From NCBI GenBank assembly GCA_037893245.1, contig JBAIAA010000076.1, forward strand, positions 62,001 to 126,000: a stretch of DNA of 64,000 nucleotides, in the 5' to 3' direction. This document shows positions 54,201 through 62,089 of the stretch, in pieces; positions within the stretch are counted from its first letter, which is position 1, and every line of letters starts with the position of its first letter. A program made the position numbers and the translations under genes. The notes below the pieces were generated by a model. That model saw only the letters and a program-made list of their open reading frames with translations. It was not told the origin of the DNA and did not search any database. This stretch comes from Crossaster papposus. Taxonomy: Eukaryota > Echinodermata > Asteroidea > Velatida > Solasteridae.

Positions 54201-57200
54201 GAGCTTTCCAATGGTATATAACACTTGGAGGTTTGATACTCAATATTTTTTTTATTTTTTTTTTAGTCTGGAGTCTTAATACAGAGATTATGAGAAAACG
54301 GGAATTTTTTGCGAGAAATTGTGTGAAAGGCATAGAAAGGCATAGTCAAAATTGTCTCAAAAACTAATTTTGTTTTTATCTGATCGTCCTGAAAAATTGG
54401 GAATTGATTATTGGGGATTTAGTCTTTAAAAAAACGTATAATCTCAAAATCAACCACCCCTTCAAATTTTGACTTTGACTGGCCGTACTGGGAAATCACT
54501 CTGTGCGACTTTATGCTCATTTTGTGATGACAGGTCACCTATTAGACCACTATGACAGTGAACTAATGTATTGATATCGTTCAACTTAAATGAAGTACAA
54601 CCATTCTCGTTTCATTTAATCGTAAAATCTTTGCAATTTATGTGAACTACCAAATCCAAGCGCAGTATATATTAGAGCACTCGGACACTGAACTAATGTA
54701 TTGATATCGTTACAACCTAAATGAAGTACAACCATCCTCGTTTTATTTAACCGTAAAATCTTTGCAATTTATGTGAACTACCGAATCCAAGTGTAGTATT
54801 TGACCACTCGGACAGTAATGTATGGACATCGTTACATCGTTACAAGTACAATTATTTTTGTTTCATTTAGATGGATTTTATTTGTTTCTTCCCCTCCCCA
54901 GGATGTGTTACTGGCAATGAACACTCATCCAGTTTTGTCTTATCCCCCTGAGGTGGATTTCAAGTCTCTTTCTCGCTTCATTCGTGAGTTAGTCAAGGTT
55001 GCTTGGGATATGTGTGCCTTGCCTAATCCATTGGATATTGTACCAGCTAGGAAGGGTGAACTGTTTGATGACCTCAAGTGAGTATGAACATCATAATATA
55101 GCACTTGCTAGAGTCACAAAGCCATTAGAAACCTCCATGCAACATATATCTACAAAATACTTGACAAATTTGCCCAAATATATTATAAAAATCATATAGC
55201 ACTTGCTAGAGTCACAAAGCCATTAGAAACCTCCATGCAACATATATCTACAAAATGCTTGACAATTTAGCCAAAATATGTTGGTAAAATTAAATATGCA
55301 ACATATCTACAGAATACTGCTAGTAAAATCATATAGCACTTGCTAGATTCACAAAGCCATTAGAAACCTCCAGGCTCCATGCAACATATATCTACAGAAT
55401 ACTCGACAATTTGGCCAAAATATGTTGGTATGAAATCGTATAGCACTTGCTAGAGTCACAAAGCCATTAGAAACCTCCATGCAACATTTATCTACAGAAT
55501 ACTTGACAAATTAACCAAAATATGCTAGTAAAATCATATAGCACTTGCTAGAGTCACAAAGCCATTAGAAACCTCCATGCAACATATATCTACAAAATAC
55601 TCGACAATTTGGCCAAAATATGCTAGTATGAAAATCATATACAGCACTTGCTAGAGTCACAAAGCCATTAGATACCTCTGTGCAACATATATCTACATAT
55701 CAATAATTTGGCCAAAATATGTTCCTCTAACGCATGCCCCCTTCCTCGTAGCATTCACAGCCATGATGTGCTAGCAGATAGAGAGCACTATCAACAAGGT
55801 GAATCAGAACCAGCTGTTTGAACTCTGGCACTTGAACCAAAGCGCTGTAATTTTCCTCTCGAAATGCAGTTTTTAAAGTTGTACCGTAAAATGGCTAAAA
55901 TTTTGTGGCACATCTCTAAATGAATACAATTTGAGTTGATTTATTTTTTTATGTTTATCAGGTATCGTCGTAGCTACGATTCTGAATATTCAGCTGGTTT
56001 GGTCAGTCATTATATCTGGCCTGCACTACAAGAAGTCATAACAGGCAAGATACTGCTGAAAGGAGAGGCTGTAACTAGACGTGGGGCTACCCTTGTAAGT
56101 TGATCAGTTATCTAGGGCCAATTTCATAGAGCTGCTAAGCACAAAAAAATGCTTAGCGCAAAAAAAGTGTTGCTCATTAAAAACAGGTTACCAGCCCAAA
56201 TTCTCTGGTTTTTCAGGCTAAGCTAAGATTATCAATCGAAAACAATAAAGGCCACGTGAAAATTTGATCTGTAACCTTGTTTTTGCCAAGGACAAAGTTT
56301 CATGCTAAGCATATTTTTGTGCTTAGCAACTCTATGAGTTTGCCCCTGGTATTGTCATGTTGTATTGTAATGGTTGTAAGATTGAGATAACAAGTTTACT
56401 ATTAAAATTGTTAAATGGATTAAATCATTTGTTCATTTATCTCAGATGTGGGATTTGTTACAAACACTGCCTTCACAGGTTCTATAAGATATCTCTAGGT
56501 GGGGATAAACAAGCAAAGGTAATGATTCTTGTTTGTCACAATTAAAAGTAGGGTACACCATTGGTAATTGCTTGAATTATGAATGGGTGGATTTGGGGTG
56601 TTGTATTTTATAGTAAATATCGTTTAACTGACCTGTCCAAAGTTTTACAATCATGGATGCTGAGAAAAGCAAGAAAAACGGCGTTCGTTTTCAACCGGCG
56701 TTGGGCAGTGGTTTTTATGTTGTTTTTTGGTTTTTTCGCAATTTGTTTTTAATAAAATTTAATTTTCCGGGACAATTAAAGGATAACGAGCGCAATCATT
56801 TTGATAAATCTTAATAAAAAATAATAAATCTTAATAATTCGGTAGTAAAATTGTTTGATATTTGCAAATGGTATATCTTACTTTTAATGTATTTGTGGGA
56901 ATCCACGACAGTTTTACCTGCTTATCACTGCTGTCTTCGCATCGGTCACATGTTTCCATGATACTTTGGGTGTGAAAAGACAAGTATGTTAACATGCCTT
57001 GTGAAATAATACAAGCGCTGTATGATGAAATAGTGAGAATTAAGTACACAAACAAAAATTTATATAAGTTTGTCAGTTAGTCTGTTTGTAATATATGAAC
57101 ACACAAACCCATCCCTTGTTCTGATCGAGGGTGACATCCATTTTGGCAGCCAAATTGCTAACCTTAAACTTGTTATTGCCATTTTGCTAGTTGATAATTG

Positions 57201-60200
57201 TACATGGACACTAAGTTTTAATTATTTGCCACGAACATTTACCACACTTAAAACTCAACTGAAATGGAAAAAAATGACAAAACATAAATATTTCTCTACC
57301 TACCTAGATTTTGTTCCAGCCGATACTGTTAAACACACCATTTATTTTGTTTGGCCTTATTACAAAAAAGCATGTCATCTACATGTAGCTTCTTCTACAA
57401 GATTATATTTAAATAACACGTCGGCCTACACTGCCATTTTAAAGTTTTATTATCAAAAAATGTTAATTATTCTCGAGTAAAAATGGCTCCCAACTGTAAT
57501 TGATATTTAGAGATGATAATACAATTAAAAGTTAACTCATTGTATGTACACAGTTGGTGTTTGGTCAAGACTAAGAAACCAATATTAGCTGAACCACGAG
57601 AGTATTACAGCCACTTGATCTTCACAGGACAAATACGCTGTGTAATTAAACCTCTGCTCTCATGTTATTGACATAACGAACCCCACCCATGCTCATGCTA
57701 AAATCAATAACATGACACGTTTTTTTCCTACAAGGTTGTGATTTGGGTCAGGATTGATCCATATATTTATTATTTTGAAGAGGGCAAGTCTAGGAATTTA
57801 CGCAGACTATGTTCCATACGTAACGGAAGTTCAGCCTTCTAAGATATTTATGAATTTCAGTGTTTTGTATTACATTTTGGGTTTGCAAAGAGATTACCCA
57901 AAGGAATCTTGATGTAGTCTTTGCGATGATAATGTAATTAAAGAAAACATGGCAATACATATGGGACAAAAAGGGGACTTGCTCAAGAACAAATCTTTAT
58001 ATATTGTACTGGGTATACAACAGTTGAACGCCGCTATACCGAACATTCGGCTATACCAAACACACCAAACATAAAGGGGACTTGCTCAAGAACCAATCTT
58101 TATATTGTACTGGGTATACAACAGTGGAACGCCGCTACACCACACATTCGGCTGTACTAAACACAATACTTGGCTCCAGATTTTTGTATCCAAACATACC
58201 AAACATAACATTGTAGAAATTATGTCAACTTATTTCTAGAAATTCACTGGGTGTATCAAACACTATTTAGGCCGTTATCATTTCCCAAACGTCTGGTGCT
58301 TTATGTTTAAAAGAGACGGGTGGCTATTATTCCCCAATGAATAGAAGGGAAAGCCAACCGTTCCTTTAGAATTCAGTTTAATGGATAAAAGAAATAGGCC
58401 ACAAGAGGGGGTGCTATTTAAAATGATGGGCACCATCTTGAAAGATGTGCACATGATGTACCAGGGAGTGAAAATCACTATAACATACGATTGATATACC
58501 GAACAAAATCTGTGAATCCCGTAATGTTCGTTATAGCAGCGTTCAACTGTAAATAGAAATGCTCATAATTATGATTTCATTTTTGTATTGTATTTCATCA
58601 ATTGTAGGCTTCTCCAAGAAGAAGTCGTAGTCCTAGCCGATCTGTAACCCCAAGGAGTGGGAGGTCACCCAGTCCTCGTCGTGTCATGGATGGCTCCTTG
58701 AGTCCTGCAGGTAAGAATTCAAGAAGTCGTAGTCCTTGCCGATTTGTAACCCCAAGGAGTGGGAGGTCACCCAGTCCTCGTCGAGTCATGGATGGCTCCT
58801 TGAGTCCTGCAGGTAAGAATTTAAGAAGTCGTAGTACTAGCTGATCTGTAACCCCAAGGAGTGGGAGGTCACCCAGTCCTCGTCGAGTCATGGATGGCTC
58901 CTTGAGTCCTGCAGGTAAGAATTCAAGAAGTCGTAGTCTTAGCTGATCTGTAACCCCAAGGAGTGGGAGATCACCCAGTCCTCGACGAGTCATGGATGGC
59001 TCCTTGAGTAATGCAGGTAAGAATTTAAGAAGTCGTAGTCCTAGCCGATCTGTAACCCCAAGGAGTGGGAAGTCACCCAGTCCTCGTCGAGTCATGAATG
59101 GCTCCTTGAGTCCTGCAGGTAAGAATTCAAGAAGTCGTAGTCCTAGCCGATCTGTAACCCCAAGGAGTAGGAGGTCACCCAGTCCTCGTCGAGTCATGGA
59201 TGGCTCCTTGAGTCCTGCAGGTAAGAATTCAAGAAGTCGTAGTCCTAGCTGATCTGTAACCCCAAGGAGTGGGAGGTCACCCAGTCCTCGTCGAGTCATG
59301 GATGGCTCCTTGAGTCCTGCAGGTAAGAATTCAAGAAGTCGTAGTCCTAGCTGATCTGTAACCCCAAGGAGTGGGAGGTCACCCAGTCCTCGTCGAGTCA
59401 TGAATGGCTCCTTGAGTCCTGCAGGTAAGAATTTAAGAAGTCGTAGTCCTAGCCGATCTGTAACCCCAAGGAGTGGGAGGTCACCCAGTCCTCGTCGTGT
59501 CATGAATGGCTCCTTGAGTCCTGCAGGTAAGAATTTAAGAAGTCGTAGTCCTAGCCGATCTGTAACCCCAAGGAGTGGGAGGTCACCCAGTCCTCGTCAA
59601 GTCATGGATGGCTATTTGGGTCCTGCAGGTAAGAATTTAAGAAGTTGTAGTCCTAGCCGATCTGTAACCCCAAGGAGTGGGAAGTCACCCAGTCCTCGTC
59701 GTGTCATGGATGGCTCCTTGAGTCCTGCAGGTAAGAATTCAAGAAGTCGTAGTCCTAGCCGATCTGTAACCCCAAGGAGTGGGAGGTCACCCAGTCCTCG
59801 TCGAGTCATGGATGGCTCCTTGAGTCCTGCAGGTAAGAATTTAAGAAGTTGTAGTCCTAGCTGATCTGTAACCCCAAGGAGTAGGAGGTCACCAAGTCCT
59901 TGTTAAGTCATGGACGCGACTCCTTGAGTAATGCAGGTAAGAAATCAATTGCTACTCCGGAAAAAAAATTGACATCTCATCATCCCTTCAAGTTTCACAA
60001 AAAAAAACTTATTTTTTTTATTCTGTGAACAAAACCTTACTACACATCATTTTGGAGGTCATTCCAAGTAAATTTGTGTCTGAATTAGGTTGCGGCTTCA
60101 TATTACGCACAAGTCTATGAGATGTGGCTGCAGCCGCTACCATAGACTCGTGTGTAATATCAAGCCGCAGCCAAGTAATTGGGACTCAGCCTTTGTGCTA

Positions 60201-62089
60201 TATGAGATATGATGTCATTATGTTCTGATAATTAAGCTCTGTTTACTTTAAGTGGCTGTTATGCTCTTTAGTTTCAAGTTGTTATAAAGTGTTGTCTTAA
60301 ATCTCCCCTTTAAAAGGTTACTCGGCCATAAAGGCATTACTGATGTGAAATTATTTTGAATATAAACACAGTGTGTTTGTTTTAGATTACAGAATCACCT
60401 GAGTAGTTCACACAACCTAAGGCAACAAGATTATATTGAACAAGTAAACTTCAAGCCACCTTGTCAGTCAAAAATGCCTCTTCTTTACATTAAATTGTCA
60501 TCAACATTTTGTGTTCTACCGATCTTATTTCCTTTTGGTTACTCAAAAAAAAATGATTAAAGTTAATGACATGCTGCGAATTTTATTGTAACCCACATAT
60601 ATTTCTTTGTGACATTCCTTAAATGGGCCAAAAATGCACTACTATACTGTTATGCATGTATTATTATGATTATTATTATTAATATTTTCATTCATCTTGA
60701 TATGCAACCTGTGTTTCTATTATGTCCTAGTTCCATGTTTATACACATAACACGACTTCACTCTGCTTGTTAATTACCAGTATGACCTATATACAGATTT
60801 GAATCAATAGTTGGCTATATATAGCTCACGGAAACAAAAGCCTTTTAATATAGACAGAGGGAGACAAGTGCGCTAGCTAGACTGTAATTCCACACACAGT
60901 GGATATTTATTCTTGTACTTGGAATGGGATGAAAAGCCTACAGCTTTAGTGATTGTGTACATTGTGCAGATGTGCATGTTGTTATGTAGACTACTCTATG
61001 TCACTTTATCAGCGATGGATTTTAGCCAGAAGGTTTCATACTGGAACGACATGATTCACATTTTGGTTGAAACCCAAACTGCTATTGGCACTTGCTATTA
61101 ATGGCAACCGGTGTATGTGTACTTAAATATATCACTGCTGCTAGCTAACCAATCCAATGATAATAGTTTGCCGTTGCAAAAAAGCATAATTTATTGCAAA
61201 CGGTAGAAATGAAAAAGAATGACTCGCAATGAAAATGTGTCGAAACTTTGAGGTTAAAAAATAGGCATTTTCTGAAATGTTCTATATACAGGCATTCTGT
61301 CCCATGTTAAAGGTAGTATACACCATTTGCAGATATCGAAAATATTTACTACTGAATTATTAAGAAATACCTTACTCAATTGAAAGTAAATAATGATTCT
61401 AGGCATTCAGCAAAAGGATTGCGCTAGATATCCTGTAATTATTCCAAAAAAATGAATTTTATAAAGAAAAATTCGCTCTCGCCGGACGGCGAGAGCGAAA
61501 AAACAAAGATAACATAAGAATAACTGCTCGACCCCGGTTGAAAACAAACGCTGTTTTTCTTGCTTTTCTCGGCATCCATGATTGTAAAACTTCGGAAAAG
61601 TCAGTTAAACGATATTTACTATGAAATACAACCCCCCAAATCTACCCATTCATGATATTACCAATGGTGTATACTACCTTTAAGCCCAGTTTAAACTCGG
61701 AGTGAAAGCGAACGCAAATGCGAATTGTTGACGTCGCAGAGAGTTTTCGTGCTGCGAATTTTCAAAAGTTGAACACAATTCAATTCCGGAGAATGTTCGC
61801 AGCGAATGTTTGAAAAACCGTATCGCTTTTTCTCTCGCATGAAATATGAACTGACATTTAGTAAAACAATATCTTTCTTATTGAATTGTTTTATCAATGT
61901 AAAACAAATGAAGATCTTATTCTCAATTTGCCATTTGACAGTTTGATTTTTTTTCTCTTAATATAATATAATATATGTTTTTCTCTAAATTTAATGAAGT
62001 CCCTTTTTTTGTTTTTTTAAGGTTCTCGCCCTGGCAGTAGCTTGTCTCCAAGACCAATAAGTGCTGCCTCCTCATTTTCCAGTTACTAA
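45133..62089 (+). CDS. SPATA18: Mitochondria-eating protein (SPATA18/MIEAP), 11 exons
   Basis: Eleven exons give 503 residues (human ~538) with consistent phases: 45133-45219, 46913-47018, 47703-47931, 49084-49179, 49968-50102, 51936-52155, 53596-53754, 54902-55077, 55962-56094, 58608-58710, 62022-62089. The N-terminus MAESLRRLVK and the CDENVNRSCELIE and LKNRLLPWL blocks match the family N-terminal region. Residues ~85-217 are coiled coil. Residues ~245-447 are the MIEAP C-terminal domain (HPVLSYPPEVDF, RFIRELVKVAW, YRRSYDSEY, KGEAVTRRGA). The tail is Ser/Arg/Pro-rich. MIEAP is a cytoplasmic/mitochondrial protein for clearance of damaged mitochondria. Oddities: a GC-AG intron 2, twelve tandem acceptors before exon 6 and thirteen tandem donors after exon 10. 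Confidence 0.93.
45310..46300 (+). mobile_element. LINE 3' fragment (reverse transcriptase C-terminus and tail)
   Basis: The translation has LQILYNTLVLPHI, KRIQILQNRAARMVLG and LGWMTVRQRN, then after a one-base frame change GLGPQYL and GGQIWNDLPLILKQS: the C-terminal part of a non-LTR reverse transcriptase. It ends in AATAAATAAATAAAT, a simple LINE tail. A frameshift near 45605 and 5' truncation mark it as dead. It lies in SPATA18 intron 1. Confidence 0.8.
46338..46717. mobile_element. Family B copy 7
   Basis: TTAA at both ends, AGGTAGTATACACC at the left, a shortened right end (GGTGTCTTTAA). Very close to copies 1 and 9, including AATTCGCTCTCGCCGGA. Confidence 0.75.
46913..47018 (+). CDS. 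SPATA18: SPATA18 exon 2, GC donor
   Basis: Residues 30-65: VNTCDENVNRSCELIEL, then LQGQLFLILNLSAAE. Acceptor aatcctatgcag. The 3' boundary that restores the conserved 'AEGG' junction with exon 3 is GAAG/GCAAGA, a GC donor. No GT lies nearby in phase. Confidence 0.85.
47078..47474. mobile_element. Family A copy 4 with nested element
   Basis: Bounded by TTAACCAGTTCGCGCC and GCGCGACTGGTTAA. A 145-base element (47111-47255, ends TAAGGTTGTTTCA and TGAAACAACCTTA) interrupts GGGATTATTTTAAC, which is intact in copy 5. Confidence 0.75.
47703..47931 (+). CDS. SPATA18: SPATA18 exon 3
   Basis: Residues 65-140: GGIYGGCDALKNRLLPWLTQ, a Ser/Thr linker, then the first coiled coil (KMRADFEAQLQDLEEDL). Acceptor ctacatatacag, donor TAGA/GTAAGT. 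Confidence 0.9.
48652..48955. repeat. Dispersed repeat, paralogue of 20525
   Basis: Shares ordered blocks with 20525-20822 in the same orientation; no coding potential. Confidence 0.6.
49084..49179 (+). CDS. SPATA18: SPATA18 exon 4
   Basis: Residues 141-172, coiled coil: LQQTKSKLEEERSASMGEA and LNEEDTIRLNSR. Acceptor gtttctattcaaag, donor TCTAG/GTAAAT. Confidence 0.88.
49467..49792. mobile_element. MITE with ATGCTGCGTTCCAATCGCG ends
   Basis: The 22-base terminal repeat is mirrored exactly at the right (CGCGATTGGAACGCAGCAT). The interior repeats GTGAACACG / CGTGTTCAC. CpG-rich; open frames here are by-products. Confidence 0.75.
49968..50102 (+). CDS. SPATA18: SPATA18 exon 5
   Basis: Residues 173-217, coiled coil: LKDELDVYKSRVGVLES, then RRLREDVNLLREEKAVLTG. 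Acceptor attcataataatag, donor GGAG/GTAGGT. Confidence 0.9.
50205..50460 (+). mobile_element. tRNA-derived SINE with Deu-like body
   Basis: A box-A-like ATGGACCAGTGGTTACCGTG and a perfect box B GGGTTCGAACCC are followed by CTCTCCACCCAGGAGTATAAA and the tail AAAGCACTTTGAGACTG. Better preserved than the copy at 17838. Confidence 0.8.
50520..51935 (+). repeat. Minisatellite of 116-119-base units, each with the exon 6 acceptor
   Basis: Eleven copies precede exon 6, each carrying CTTGCTAG/GATGGATTAT, the next ~45 coding bases and a short intron-like spacer; a partial unit starts near 50520. First bases after the acceptors are 50648, 50765, 50881, 50997, 51116, 51232, 51348, 51464, 51581, 51700 and 51817, then 51936 for the true exon. 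Only the last acceptor leads into the complete exon. Confidence 0.92.
51936..52155 (+). CDS. SPATA18: SPATA18 exon 6
   Basis: Residues 218-291: MDYLTSPLYPSSPVSPRST (Ser/Pro linker), then VTRFGEMFSRDRMDAMDIL, the start of the C-terminal domain. The acceptor is chosen as the last of twelve because only it keeps the frame open to the donor GCTGAG/GTAATT. Confidence 0.88.
52997..53429. mobile_element. TTAACCCTAACC-ended element with unrelated interior
   Basis: Begins TTAACCCTAACCCC and ends GGGTTAGGGTTAA, like the elements at 32670 and 34050, but the interior is different (repeated TACTAC / GTAGTA and CCCAATGCTAATTGG segments). Confidence 0.7.
53596..53754 (+). CDS. SPATA18: SPATA18 exon 7
   Basis: Residues 292-344: EAFHCAKKAYRLYRGKVRS, then EEAVQNYINKNGQLLDVHS, helical part of the MIEAP C-terminal domain. 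Acceptor ctttctttccag, donor ACAG/GTAGTC. Confidence 0.93.
54035..54880. repeat. Three ~135-base intronic tandem units, first split by a MITE
   Basis: Units share CTTTGCAATTTATGTGAACT, ACCAAATCCAAG, CAGTATATATTAGA and ATGTATTGATATCGTT. The MITE at 54119-54539 interrupts CAGTATATATTAG in the first unit. Confidence 0.7.
54119..54539. mobile_element. TA-flanked MITE with TGTGACCTGTCATC ends, second copy
   Basis: 421 bases, very close to 39778-40202. Comparison with the neighbouring tandem unit shows an extra TA, as expected for a TA target duplication. Confidence 0.8.
54902..55077 (+). CDS. SPATA18: SPATA18 exon 8
   Basis: Residues 345-402: NTHPVLSYPPEVDFKSLS, RFIRELVKVAWDMCALPNP, LDIV, the most conserved block of the family. 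Acceptor cccctccccag, donor TCAA/GTGAGT. Confidence 0.95.
55085..55715 (+). repeat. Intronic tandem array of ~100-120-base units beside the exon 8 donor
   Basis: About six units of ATAGCACTTGCTAGAGTCAC, AAGCCATTAGAAACCTCC, ATGCAACATATATCTAC and CCAAAATATG, starting within ten bases of the exon 8 donor but not containing it. Confidence 0.85.
55962..56094 (+). CDS. SPATA18: SPATA18 exon 9
   Basis: Residues 403-447: KYRRSYDSEYSAGLVSHYIW, PALQEV, KGEAVTRRGATL, the end of the C-terminal domain. Acceptor atgtttatcag, donor CCTT/GTAAGT. Confidence 0.95.
56113..56347. mobile_element. MITE with GGGCCAATTTCATAGAGC ends
   Basis: The left end CCAATTTCATAGAGCTGCTA is mirrored by TAGCAACTCTATGAGTTTG. It repeats TGCTTAGC hairpins. 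A partial relative is at 35696-35800. Confidence 0.65.
56541..56889. mobile_element. Family B copy 8, reverse orientation
   Basis: TTAA at both ends, AGTAGGGTACACC at the left and GGTATATCTTAC at the right. Confidence 0.7.
57968..58552. mobile_element. Inverted-repeat element with partial internal duplication
   Basis: CAGTTGAACGCCGCTATACC at 58020 is mirrored by TATAGCAGCGTTCAACTG at 58534-58551, TA-flanked. A ~115-base piece with the left end is duplicated in tandem (near 57968 and 58077). It resembles pogo/Tigger ends; that is inference. Confidence 0.6.
58608..58710 (+). CDS. SPATA18: SPATA18 exon 10 (SR-rich tail)
   Basis: Residues 448-481: RSRSPSRSVTPRSGRSPSP, then RRVMDGSLSPA. Acceptor catcaattgtag, donor GCAG/GTAAGA, phase 1. 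A second donor at 58813 would add 34 in-frame residues of the same repeat; later donors lie behind TGA stops. Confidence 0.88.
58711..59950 (+). repeat. Array of 102-base units, each with the exon 10 donor
   Basis: Twelve further copies of exon 10. Donors CCTGCAG/GTAAGAA begin at 58711, 58813, 58915, 59017, 59119, 59221, 59323, 59425, 59527, 59629, 59731, 59833 and 59937. Spacing is exactly 102 (34 codons) except the last. Units after donors 2, 3, 6, 7 and 12 carry AGC-TGA where others have AGC-CGA. Confidence 0.95.
60085..60190. repeat. Palindromic fragment shared with 44730-44830 and the foldback element
   Basis: GGTTGCGGCTTCATATTACGC is mirrored by GTGTAATATCAAGCCGCAGCC, around CATAGACTCGTG. 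The same motif lies at 44735-44825 and in the centre of the foldback at 31380. Confidence 0.6.
61307..61683. mobile_element. Family B copy 9, complete
   Basis: The cleanest copy: TTAA + AGGTAGTATACACC at left, GGTGTATACTACCT + TTAA at right, 377 bases with the flanking tetramers. Confidence 0.8.
62022..62089 (+). CDS. SPATA18: SPATA18 exon 11 (C-terminus)
   Basis: Residues 481-503: GSRPGSSLSPRPISAASSFS and a TAA stop. Acceptor tgtttttttaag, in phase 1 with the exon 10 donor. Confidence 0.85.

Noticed and set aside
57070-57480. 136-codon open frame in SPATA18 intron 9
   Set aside because: No domain, AT-driven composition, and its position between exons 9 and 10 with intact splicing argue against a gene.
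58598-59503. 301-codon open frame on the minus strand
   Set aside because: It is the complement of the 102-base array. Any open frame repeated in phase stays open; the composition is repetitive and the sense strand codes the SR-rich tail.
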